This document shows, in pieces, positions 35,440-42,925 of a DNA stretch of 64,000 nucleotides (the first letter of the stretch is position 1; every line of letters begins with the position of its first letter). The notes under the pieces are model-generated. The model searched no databases, was not told where the DNA came from, and saw nothing but the letters and a program-made list of their open reading frames with translations. The stretch is taken from the NCBI RefSeq assembly GCF_000330885.1, contig NC_020059.1, positions 2,965,001-3,029,000 of the forward strand, in the 5' to 3' direction. The position numbers were made by a program, and so were the translations under genes. This stretch comes from Rhizobium tropici CIAT 899. Lineage in GTDB: Bacteria; Pseudomonadota; Alphaproteobacteria; Rhizobiales; Rhizobiaceae.

Positions 35440-35461
35440 AGCGCGCCCTGAGCGCGCTTTT
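35440..35461 (+). terminator. terminator after purEK
   Basis: AGCGCGC-CCTGA-GCGCGCT followed by TTTT. Confidence 0.8.
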
Positions 35462-35519
35462 GATTGTTAAAGACCCGGGCGAATGTGACATTCCCCCTCA
35501 GAGATCGCGGATCAGAAAA

Positions 35520-35645
35520 ATGAAGATCAAGAATTCGCTCAAGTCGCTCAAGGCGCGCCACCGTGACAACCGTCTCGTCCGCCGCAAGGGCCGTATCTAC
35601 ATCATCAACAAGCTGAACCCGCGCTTCAAGGCTCGCCAAGGCTGA
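35520..35645 (+). CDS. rpmJ: 50S ribosomal protein L36, zinc-free form
   Basis: A 41-residue basic protein [20 protein letters not shown]..., with no cysteine or CxxC/CxxxH zinc ribbon, so it is the C-minus (YkgO-like, type B) L36. It is well within the usual 37-46 residue range. ATG at 35520. It stands alone, with its own weak terminator at 35656. Confidence 0.93.
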
Positions 35646-35655
35646 TACAGCGCGC

Positions 35656-35688
35656 GGCTCCGGTCCCACCGATCGAGCCTCAGTTTTA
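35656..35688 (+). terminator. weak terminator after rpmJ
   Basis: Hairpin GGCTC-CGGT-CCC-ACCG-ATC-GAGCC followed by TCAGTTTTAG. Confidence 0.45.
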
Positions 35689-35735
35689 GTTGATCGCATC
35701 AAATTTGTTTTGATCTTCGACATTGGCGGGCTACT

Positions 35736-36365
35736 ATGCCCGCCATGCGCGTTTTTGCTTTGTCATATCTAGCCCTGCCGATTCTGTTTGCTCTGGCTGC
35801 CTCTGCACCCCATGCGGCGCCGGCTGATGAACCAAACCCTGTGGAAAAGCAGAATCAGGGCAATTCCTCCGGCACCCTGTCGCCAAAGCAGCAGCTCGAC
35901 AATCTGTTCACGACGCTGAAGCGGCAGCGCGATCCCGATCAGGCAAGCCTGATTGCGGACCAGATCAATGCCCAGTTCGCCGATTCCGGCAGCGCCACCA
36001 TCAATCTCCTGATGCAATGGGCCGACAAGGCCATTCAGGACAAGCGCAATGCCGCCGCCATGGATTATCTCGATCAGGTGATCTCGCTGAAGCCCGACTA
36101 TGTCGAAGGTTGGAACCGACGCGCCACGCTCAATTTTGCGATCGGGGACTATCGCAAGTCGATGGAAGACATCAATCAGGTCCTGCGCATCGAACCGCGC
36201 CATTTCGGAGCGCTGACCGGCATGGCGGCGATGCTGACCGAACGCGGCAACGATAATCTCGCCCTCAAGGCCTGGCAGCGCTTTCTCGAAGTCTATCCTG
36301 CGAATCGATCGGCCCAGGAGGAAGCGGACAAGCTCTCCGAAAAGATCGCCGGCAGCCGCACCTGA
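35736..36365 (+). CDS. secreted TPR-repeat protein
   Basis: A 209-residue protein: signal peptide (about residues 1-28, ALSYLALPILFALAASAP), a polar linker, then TPR units (for example AAMDYLDQVISLKPDYVEGWNRRA and ALKAWQRFLEVYP, residues about 105-190). It should be a periplasmic protein-interaction scaffold; no enzyme domain is seen. ATG at 35745 is an alternative start. It lies 90 bp after rpmJ and 99 bp before the alpha/beta hydrolase gene. Confidence 0.85.
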   Translation: MPAMRVFALSYLALPILFALAASAPHAAPADEPNPVEKQNQGNSSGTLSPKQQLDNLFTTLKRQRDPDQASLIADQINAQFADSGSATINLLMQWADKAIQDKRNAAAMDYLDQVISLKPDYVEGWNRRATLNFAIGDYRKSMEDINQVLRIEPRHFGALTGMAAMLTERGNDNLALKAWQRFLEVYPANRSAQEEADKLSEKIAGSRT

Positions 36366-36464
36366 TTTTCTGCTGCGGTTTCCCGGCGGAAATCGCATTT
36401 GGAGGGATGAAAAGCCGCCATATCGCGCTAGATTAGCGCCTTAAGATATTTGATCCGTGCCGCA

Positions 36465-37514
36465 ATGATCGATTCTTTCCTCGTCGCCATTGTCTTGCTT
36501 CTTATCGCCGCGGCGGGCTTTTCCGCCTACAAGACCCGCGCCATCGAGCAGGCCTATCCCAATATTGGCGAACTTACCGATATTGGCGGCTACCGTCTCA
36601 ACGCGGTCCATTTGCCGCGCCCGGCAACGGCTGATCTGCCGGCTCTGGTCTTTATCCATGGGGCCAGCGGCAATCTGCGCGACCAGTTCGAGGCCTTTGC
36701 GGCACCTTTATCTGGCCGCGCCGAAATGCTGTTCGTCGATCGTCCCGGTCACGGCTATTCCGAACGCGGGACCGCCGAAAACGCCCTTCCCTCCGGCCAA
36801 GCCGATGCGATCGCCAAGCTGATGGACAAGCGCGGCATCAAGAGCGCCATCATTGTCGGTCACTCCTTCGGTGGTGCGATCGCAGCCGCCTTCGGCATGC
36901 GACACCCTGAAAAGACGAAAGGACTACTGTTTCTGGCACCTGCCACCCATCCTTGGCCCGGTGGCATCGACTGGTATTATACGCTTGCCGCCCTGCCCGT
37001 TCTTGGCTGGCTTTTTACTCAACTCCTCGTCATTCCACTCGGCTTACGTCGAGTGGAAAGCGGCACGCTCAGCATCTTCCGCCCCAACGAACGGCCGGCG
37101 GATTATATAATGAGAACAGCCCCGGAACTGGTGCTACGTCCGCAAACCTTTCGCAACAATGCGATCGACGTGGTCAATCTCTTTGCCTACGTCTCGGCCC
37201 ATGCGCCGCGCTATAGCGAGATCAAGGCGCCCACGGTCATCATCACCGGCGACAGTGACGATATCGTGCTCGAGGAATTGCATTCGCGCGGCCTTGCCCG
37301 GGATATCCCTGGCGCCGAACTCGTTACCATCCGCAATCTCGGCCACAAGCCGGATTATGTCACAACGGATGTCGCAATCGCCGCCATGGAACGGCTGGCG
37401 GGCCAGCCGCGTGACCTGCATGAGCTGGCTGCACAGGCGGAAATCCGCATCAGCGACCTCGGCAGCGAAGTTTCCAGGCGACAGCGCTCCTCTCAGGCCA
37501 TGACGACATCCTGA
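36465..37514 (+). CDS. alpha/beta hydrolase, membrane-anchored
   Basis: A 349-residue hydrolase with an N-terminal membrane anchor (residues 1-20). The nucleophile elbow GHSFGG is near residue 132; the acid Asp lies in TGDSDDIV near 265, and LGHKPDYV near 292 gives the catalytic His. An insert of about 60 residues in the cap region is present. The substrate is unknown. Its last 22 bases overlap the end of the convergent LysR gene. A TTG 15 bases earlier could also start it. Confidence 0.85.
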   Translation: MIDSFLVAIVLLLIAAAGFSAYKTRAIEQAYPNIGELTDIGGYRLNAVHLPRPATADLPALVFIHGASGNLRDQFEAFAAPLSGRAEMLFVDRPGHGYSERGTAENALPSGQADAIAKLMDKRGIKSAIIVGHSFGGAIAAAFGMRHPEKTKGLLFLAPATHPWPGGIDWYYTLAALPVLGWLFTQLLVIPLGLRRVESGTLSIFRPNERPADYIMRTAPELVLRPQTFRNNAIDVVNLFAYVSAHAPRYSEIKAPTVIITGDSDDIVLEELHSRGLARDIPGAELVTIRNLGHKPDYVTTDVAIAAMERLAGQPRDLHELAAQAEIRISDLGSEVSRRQRSSQAMTTS

Positions 37515-38434
37515 CCAAGCACATCCTCGAATATGCGGCTCTGCGGCACCGCCTCGATGGTCTGCCGCACCGCCTGCAGCATGATCGACGCCAAGCGCTC
37601 CGTCGCCGGGCTCCCCTCCGCCTCGGCACGATGGAGCACGAGATCGAGCGTCGGCAAAGCCGGCAAGCCCACCTCTCCCGGCGTCAATTGCCGTACCTTT
37701 GGCGGCAGGCCGAGCGGCGTACGCAGCGTCAGGCCAAGACCTGCCGCCGTCGCAGCCCAAAGCCCGCCGAGGCTCGGACTGACAAAGGATATCCGCCAGC
37801 CGATACCGGCGCGATCGAGCGTCTTCGTGGCGATGTTGCGCAGCAAACAAGGCGCCTCAAGCGAGGCGAGCGGCATGGTCTCGCCGCCATCGGCGTGCCA
37901 TTGCGTGTCGCCGCTGGCCGGGCCGACCCAGCAGAGCGGGACTTCAGCTATACGGTCCGTATAAGCCGTGCGGAAACCATCGCTCCAGGCAAGCGCCAGA
38001 TCGAGCTTGCCTGACGTCACCCGCTCCACAAGTTCCGCATTGCGCACGACACGCGCCTCGATGCGCACTTTCGGATGAGCACGGGCGAAGCGGCCCAATA
38101 CGTCCGGCAGCAGCGTCTCGCCGAAATCCTCTTGCAAGCCGAGCCGCACCCAGCCCTCAAGCTCCGTCCCATGCAGCGCCGTGGCCGCCTCGTCGTTGAG
38201 GTCCAACATCCGCCGTGCATAGCCAAGCATCGTCTCGCCGGCCTCCGTCAACGCCAGTCCCCGGCCCGCCTTGCGAAAGATAGGCGTACCCGCCTGCTCC
38301 TCGAGCTTCTTCAACTGGGCGCTGATGGCAGACGTCGAACGCCCAAGCCGGTCTGCCGCCTTGGCATAGCTGCCGAGATCCATACCAGTGACGAAACTGC
38401 GCAGCACATCGAGATCGAAGATGATCTTTCGCAT
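37493..38434 (-). CDS. LysR-family transcriptional regulator
   Basis: A 313-residue regulator with an N-terminal winged helix (residues about 5-65, LGSYAKAADRLGRSTSAISAQLKKLEEQAG) and a periplasmic-binding-protein-like effector domain (about 90-300). It is divergent from the tautomerase-cupin-DUF4865 operon and probably controls it. Its C-terminal end overlaps the 3' end of the convergent alpha/beta hydrolase gene by 22 bp. The start codon lies directly beside an inverted repeat, and no clear Shine-Dalgarno is visible. Confidence 0.92.
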   Translation of the reverse strand: MRKIIFDLDVLRSFVTGMDLGSYAKAADRLGRSTSAISAQLKKLEEQAGTPIFRKAGRGLALTEAGETMLGYARRMLDLNDEAATALHGTELEGWVRLGLQEDFGETLLPDVLGRFARAHPKVRIEARVVRNAELVERVTSGKLDLALAWSDGFRTAYTDRIAEVPLCWVGPASGDTQWHADGGETMPLASLEAPCLLRNIATKTLDRAGIGWRISFVSPSLGGLWAATAAGLGLTLRTPLGLPPKVRQLTPGEVGLPALPTLDLVLHRAEAEGSPATERLASIMLQAVRQTIEAVPQSRIFEDVLGQDVVMA

Positions 38435-38498
38435 GGATAACCATCCATATTTTTGGGACTATATATCCAGAATTATCTGATTTTCAGGATGATTATCC
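38435..38498. promoter_or_regulatory. LysR operator candidate: 12-bp inverted repeats
   Basis: GGATAACCATCC (38435-38446) and GGATGATTATCC (38487-38498) are inverted copies with one mismatch, centres 52 bp apart. A CTGA-TTT-TCAG half-site lies just before the right arm (38478-38488). The left arm touches the LysR start codon. Arms at this distance are typical of LysR recognition and activation sites. Confidence 0.55.
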
Positions 38499-38545
38499 AC
38501 TGGCATTCTATGCTCGTCAAGTGACACGGAAACAGGAGCAATCCC

Positions 38546-38938
38546 ATGCCATTCACCCGCATCACCCTTCTGCGCGGCAAGTCGCCGGAATATCTCAAGG
38601 CACTTTCGGATAATTTCCACCGCGCCCTGGTCGAAGCCTTCGACGTGCCGCCGACCGATCGCTTCCAGTCTATTCATCAGCTGGAGCCGCATGAACTCAT
38701 CTTCGATCGCACCTATTTCGCCAGCAAGCCGCGTTCGGGCGATTACGTTTTTTTCGACGTCACCATCGGCAAGCCGCGCAGCACCGAGGTCAAGCAGGCC
38801 TTCTATCGCCGTGTCGCCGAGCTTCTCGCCGACGCACCCGGCGTTCGCCCCGAGGACATCATGATCACCATCACCACCGCAACCCGCGAGGATTGGTCCT
38901 TCTCCGACGGTCGCGCACAGATGATCGAACAGGTCTGA
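38546..38938 (+). CDS. tautomerase-family protein
   Basis: A 130-residue protein starting MPFTRITLLRGKSPEYL; the Pro after the start is the catalytic base of the 4-oxalocrotonate tautomerase superfamily. It is twice the length of a minimal tautomerase, as in MIF/CaaD-like fused forms. A role in breakdown of a small keto or aromatic acid is possible. It is first in an operon with a cupin and a DUF4865 protein; the next gene starts 5 bp after its stop. Confidence 0.88.
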   Translation: MPFTRITLLRGKSPEYLKALSDNFHRALVEAFDVPPTDRFQSIHQLEPHELIFDRTYFASKPRSGDYVFFDVTIGKPRSTEVKQAFYRRVAELLADAPGVRPEDIMITITTATREDWSFSDGRAQMIEQV

Positions 38939-38943
38939 GAGCC

Positions 38944-39339
38944 ATGCCTCAGACCACATCGACCCAAATGCCGGCCATACATCGCGCCGGCACGAATATG
39001 CGCCTATCGCCCGATGGCATCGCTACCGCTTCTTTCCTGGTGGAGTCACTTGTGGAGAACGTTGAAAATGGCGGCCTCACAGCGATGCGCTGCGAGCTCG
39101 AACCCGGCGTCATGACGCGCTGGCATACGCATCCGCACGGACAGATCCTCTATGTTCTGTCCGGCGTCGGCCTTGCCGAACGTTTCGGCGGCCCGGCCGA
39201 GGAGCTGCACGCCGGCGACTGCATCAGCTTCGCGCCGAACGAGCGCCACCGGCACGGTGCGGCACCGGAGAATGCCTTTTCCTATATCAGCATCCAGGCG
39301 GCGCAGGATGGAAACGCCGTGACCTGGCTGGAGGAATGA
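38944..39339 (+). CDS. small cupin-domain protein
   Basis: A 131-residue single cupin. The metal-binding motif 1 is visible as MTRWHTHPHGQILYVLSGVGL (residues about 55-75), with two His close together and a later E/H; motif 2 is HAGDCISFAPNERHRHGAA near 95-113. It is likely to be a small-molecule dioxygenase or isomerase of unknown substrate. Second gene of the LysR-controlled operon. Confidence 0.88.
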   Translation: MPQTTSTQMPAIHRAGTNMRLSPDGIATASFLVESLVENVENGGLTAMRCELEPGVMTRWHTHPHGQILYVLSGVGLAERFGGPAEELHAGDCISFAPNERHRHGAAPENAFSYISIQAAQDGNAVTWLEE

Positions 39340-39342
39340 CCG

Positions 39343-39915
39343 ATGATCGCCATGCAATATAACTTCCCCCTGCCAGCGGACTACGACATGGCGATCATCG
39401 ATCGCCGTATCCGTGAAAAAGGTCCCCTGCTCGACAATCTGCCGGGGCTGAAGTTCAAGGCCTATCTGACGGCAAGAAAGGGCGATGTCGTCACGGGGAG
39501 CCGGCAGAACCTCTATTCCCCCTTCTACGTATGGCATGAAGAACAGGGCCTGAGCGACTTCGTCTCTGGCCCAGGCTTCTCTGCCCTCACCGAGAACTTC
39601 GGCCGTCCTCAGGTCAACACCTGGATCGCCTGGCACGTCGAGACGTCTGCGGATATTGGCAGCGCCAAGTTCGCGACACGCGAGGTGGTCGCAATCGACG
39701 CCGAAACATCGCTGGCCGAGCTCCGCGCAAAGGAGGCCGAGGCAGCGGCGCGGGCTATAACGAACGGTGAAGCCCTCGCCTCGGTCGTCGCCTTCGAACC
39801 GACCCACTGGACGCTGGTGCGCTTCCGTCTCTTGGCAGAGCCGCCCGAAAATTCGGCTAAATCCGGTCTGCAGACCTACAATGTCGGGCACCTCTCGCTG
39901 CCAGGCATCGCCTGA
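39343..39915 (+). CDS. DUF4865-family protein
   Basis: A 190-residue protein beginning MIAMQYNFPLPADYDMAIID, with a conserved YVWHEEQGLSDFVSG block near 62-76 and NTWIAWHVE near 95. It matches DUF4865, which travels with LysR regulators and tautomerases. A dimeric alpha/beta ferredoxin-like fold seems likely. Function unknown. ATG at 39352 is an alternative start; a third cistron of the operon. Confidence 0.85.
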   Translation: MIAMQYNFPLPADYDMAIIDRRIREKGPLLDNLPGLKFKAYLTARKGDVVTGSRQNLYSPFYVWHEEQGLSDFVSGPGFSALTENFGRPQVNTWIAWHVETSADIGSAKFATREVVAIDAETSLAELRAKEAEAAARAITNGEALASVVAFEPTHWTLVRFRLLAEPPENSAKSGLQTYNVGHLSLPGIA

Positions 39916-40004
39916 AGTGTCACGGAGACAATCTCATTGTTTTAAAGGAAAGACGGGCGCTTTATGGATGGAAAGTCTTTCTGAATCCGAAGAGTGATCC
40001 CTCC

Positions 40005-40976
40005 ATGGTCGATATCGCAATGATCGAAGCCGCCCGCACTCGCCTCGGCGGCCGGGCGCGGCGCACGCCGCTGCTCTCCTCGCCCTTTCTCGATGAAATC
40101 GCGGGGCGACACCTGTTCGTGAAAGCCGAGTGCCTGCAGCATTCCGGCTCCTTCAAGTTTCGCGGTGGCTGGTCGGCGGTTTCGGCGCTGGAACCCACCG
40201 TACGCGCCAGAGGTGTCATCGCCTTCTCCTCCGGCAACCACGCCCAAGGCGTGGCGTTGGCGGCAAAGCTGCACGGCATCCCCTCAGTCATCATCATGCC
40301 GGCGGATGCGCCGAAGCTAAAGATCGCCAACACCCGAGCCTTCGGGGCGGAGGTCGTGCTCTATGATCGCGTGAAGGAAGATCGCGACGAAATCGGCGCA
40401 CGTATTTCCAACGAACGCGGCTTGACGCTCATCAAGCCCTTTGACGAACCGCAGGTAATCGCCGGCCAGGGAACAACGGGGCTGGAGATCGCAGAGCAGG
40501 CCGCCGAGGAAGGCATCGAGACAGCCAGCGTGCTCGTCCCCTGCGGCGGTGGTGGCCTGACCTCCGGTATCGCGCTGGCGCTCGAATCCCGAGCACCGGG
40601 CCTAAAGGCGCACCCATGCGAACCGGAAAATTTCGACGACACCGCCCGCTCGCTGGTCTCGGGTAAGATCGAACGCAATGCCGCCCTGCAAGGCTCGATC
40701 TGCGATGCTATTATCAGCCCGCAGCCGGGCAACATCACCTTTCCAATTATGAAACGCCTCTGCGGCCCCGGCCTCGTCGTAACAGACGAGGAAGCGCAGA
40801 AAGCCATGGCGCTTGCGTTCACTCGGCTGAAGATCGTGGTTGAACCGGGCGGCGCAGTCGCGCTTGCTGCCGCACTCTTCCACGGCAGGCATATCAACGG
40901 CGACGCAGTGATCGCGGTCACCTCTGGCGGCAATGTCGATCGGGATGTTTTCGAGGCGGCGTTGAGCCGCCACTAA
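40005..40976 (+). CDS. threonine/serine dehydratase (PLP-dependent, fold type II)
   Basis: A 323-residue enzyme. The PLP lysine lies in SGSFKFRGG near residue 47, the Asn-containing loop SSGNHAQGVALAA near 75 and the glycine-rich phosphate clamp PCGGGGLTSG near 180. It has no C-terminal ACT regulatory domain, so it is closer to catabolic threonine dehydratase or serine racemase than to biosynthetic IlvA. It converges on the LysE gene with a 3-bp gap. Confidence 0.92.
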   Translation: MVDIAMIEAARTRLGGRARRTPLLSSPFLDEIAGRHLFVKAECLQHSGSFKFRGGWSAVSALEPTVRARGVIAFSSGNHAQGVALAAKLHGIPSVIIMPADAPKLKIANTRAFGAEVVLYDRVKEDRDEIGARISNERGLTLIKPFDEPQVIAGQGTTGLEIAEQAAEEGIETASVLVPCGGGGLTSGIALALESRAPGLKAHPCEPENFDDTARSLVSGKIERNAALQGSICDAIISPQPGNITFPIMKRLCGPGLVVTDEEAQKAMALAFTRLKIVVEPGGAVALAAALFHGRHINGDAVIAVTSGGNVDRDVFEAALSRH

Positions 40977-40979
40977 ACC

Positions 40980-41615
40980 CTAGTTCACGGCGCGGCGATA
41001 GAGCGCCAGCGATCCGGCAAGAGCCAAAAGCGCGCCGCCGCAGGCGCGTTCGAGCCATTTTGCCCCTTCCGACTTCAGGACGCGCACGGCCTGCGAGCCG
41101 AATACCGCATAGCCGAACATGATCATGAAATCGAGCGCGGCGAAGATCGCGCCGAGCACGACATATTGCTGCATCTGCGGCGCCGAAGGGTCGATGAACT
41201 GCGGCAGGAACGCCGAGAAGAAGAGATAGCCCTTCGGATTGGTCACGGCGACCATGAAACTCTTGAGTCCGATGGAGAAAGCGGTTCCCTTCGATTGACT
41301 CGCGCTCGCCTGCAATGCGCCATCTATGCTCCCCTTCGATCGCAGCATCATGATGCCGAGAAAGGCGAGATACGCCGCACCCACCCATTTCAGAGTCGAG
41401 AACCAGAATTCGGAGGCCGCCAGCAGCGCACCAAGGCCGATGGCCACGGCACTGATGAGAACCGCGTCGGAAAGAACGGCTCCCACCATGCCGGGCAAGG
41501 CGCGCCTGATGCCGAAGCGCGAACCATTGGTCAGCGCCAGAAGCACAGTCGGCCCCGGCGTCGCGATACCGATGAAGGAAACAGTGGCGAAGGCGAGCAG
41601 CGTAGTCAGATGCAT
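40980..41615 (-). CDS. LysE-family amino-acid exporter
   Basis: A 211-residue membrane protein, MHLTTLLAFATVSFIGIATPGP..., with six hydrophobic segments and the LysE N-terminal PGPTVLLALTNG. Family members export amino acids or their derivatives. The start at 41615 is preceded by GAGGAGGGA. Its convergence with the threonine/serine dehydratase suggests both handle hydroxy-amino acids, by inference only. Its promoter sits in a repeat-rich stretch. Confidence 0.92.
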   Translation of the reverse strand: MHLTTLLAFATVSFIGIATPGPTVLLALTNGSRFGIRRALPGMVGAVLSDAVLISAVAIGLGALLAASEFWFSTLKWVGAAYLAFLGIMMLRSKGSIDGALQASASQSKGTAFSIGLKSFMVAVTNPKGYLFFSAFLPQFIDPSAPQMQQYVVLGAIFAALDFMIMFGYAVFGSQAVRVLKSEGAKWLERACGGALLALAGSLALYRRAVN

Positions 41616-41701
41616 GGGAGTCCCTCCTCTGGAAGAGGGAAGGTTGCATGTGGGAAGGTGGTTAGCAAGAGGGCTTTCTTCCAGCCTGCCGCACCTCTGA
41701 T

Positions 41702-41740
41702 ACCCTCCTCTGTCACTTCGTGACATCTCCCCCGGGAGAT
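41702..41740 (-). repeat. rhizobial GAGATGTC repeat, left arm
   Basis: On the minus strand ATCTCCCGGGGGAGATGTC then ACGAAGTGACAGAGGAGGGT. It is an inverted copy of the element at 41836-41882, with an intervening 95 bp. Confidence 0.7.
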
Positions 41741-41835
41741 CGTTGGGAGTTTGCTGCCCGTCTTCTTAAATCGATAAGCTGCAGTTTCTGCACACTCAAT
41801 AGTCGTTTGAGGAGCATCGACGCCGCGAGTTGCCA

Positions 41836-41882
41836 ATCTCCCCCTTGTGGGGGAGATGTCCCGATAGGGACAGAGGGGGGTG
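41836..41882 (+). repeat. rhizobial GAGATGTC repeat, right arm
   Basis: ATCTCCCCCTTGTGGGGGAGATG then TCCCGATAGGGACAGAGGGGGG: a palindromic element widespread in Rhizobiales genomes. CTCCCCC-TTGT-GGGGGAG is a perfect stem. Confidence 0.75.
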
Positions 41883-41917
41883 CCTCTCCCCAAACTCAAC
41901 TGCCGATGTTTACATAA

Positions 41918-42805
41918 TTACCCCACCAGACCCGCATCCTTCGCCGCCAGCGCGCCAATCGCCGACCAGTCCAGTTCCTCGCCGCCATGCGCCAGCAGGT
42001 TGAGGAACCGATCACGCAGCAGGCTCGCCAGCGGCAGCGGCACGTTCAGCGCCTCGCCGGCAGCCAAAGCCAGCCGAATATCCTTCTGGCCGAGCGGGGC
42101 GGTGAAGCCCGCCGGCTGGAACTTGCGGTCCGCGATCAGCCCGCCATAGGTCTTGTAGACAGGCGCGTTGAAAAGCGTCGAGGTCAAGAGATCGAGATAG
42201 GCATGCCGGTCGATACCGCCCTTCTCGACCAGCGCCATGGCCTCGCCCAGCGACTCGATGACCGAAGCGATGAGGAAATTGCCGCTGAGCTTGACGAGAT
42301 TGGCCGCCTTCGGCTCCTCGCCGAGAATGAAGGTGCGTTGACCGATGGCGTTGAAGAGCGGCGTGACCGACTGGATCGCATCAGGTGCACCCGCGGCGGC
42401 AACGAAGAGCTTTGCCGCAGCCGCCGCTTCCGGACGGCCGAAGACGGGCGCTGCGACGAAGTGCTGACCTGCCGCGGCATGTTCCCTCGTCAGCCTTTCC
42501 GACATGGCAACGCTGATCGTGCTGGCGGAAATATGAACTGCACCCTTGCCAAGGCTTGCCAGAACGCCGCCATCGCCATGGACGACCGCCGACAGCGCAT
42601 CGTCATGCGCGAGCATGGTGAAGACAGCCTCGCCGCCGCACGCGTCCGCCACGGTCGCCGCAACCTTGGCACCCTCGCCGGCCAGAGCCTCAGCCTTGTC
42701 GCGCGAGCGATTGTAGACGGTCACCTCATGCCCGGCCTTGATGAGATTGGTGGCCATGGCGCTGCCCATCTGGCCCAATCCGAGAAATCCGACTTTCATT
42801 GGCAT
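41918..42805 (-). CDS. beta-hydroxyacid dehydrogenase (3-hydroxyisobutyrate dehydrogenase-like)
   Basis: A 295-residue NAD(P)-dependent enzyme. MPMKVGFLGLGQMGSAMATNL holds the Rossmann GxGxMG; the HISASTISVAMSERL segment (residues about 92-106) is the substrate-binding region and NLVKLSGNF near 163-171 holds the catalytic lysine. Substrate not determined: 3-hydroxyisobutyrate, tartronate semialdehyde or a similar acid. It is 120 bp downstream of pyk on the same strand, with the pyk terminator between them. Confidence 0.9.
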   Translation of the reverse strand: MPMKVGFLGLGQMGSAMATNLIKAGHEVTVYNRSRDKAEALAGEGAKVAATVADACGGEAVFTMLAHDDALSAVVHGDGGVLASLGKGAVHISASTISVAMSERLTREHAAAGQHFVAAPVFGRPEAAAAAKLFVAAAGAPDAIQSVTPLFNAIGQRTFILGEEPKAANLVKLSGNFLIASVIESLGEAMALVEKGGIDRHAYLDLLTSTLFNAPVYKTYGGLIADRKFQPAGFTAPLGQKDIRLALAAGEALNVPLPLASLLRDRFLNLLAHGGEELDWSAIGALAAKDAGLVG

Positions 42806-42856
42806 ATCTCCTTCTCAATCGGCCTGCTTGGGGATTGCAGGCGCTTCGGCTTCAAG

Positions 42857-42887
42857 AAAAAACCCGCCGTCTTTCGACAGCGGGTTT
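42857..42887 (-). terminator. terminator after pyk
   Basis: On the minus strand AAACCCGC-12 bases-GCGGGTTT then TTTTC. It separates pyk from the dehydrogenase gene. Confidence 0.8.
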
Positions 42888-42925
42888 CGGATGTTTGAGG
42901 TGCTGCCGCAATCGGATGTCGGCAA

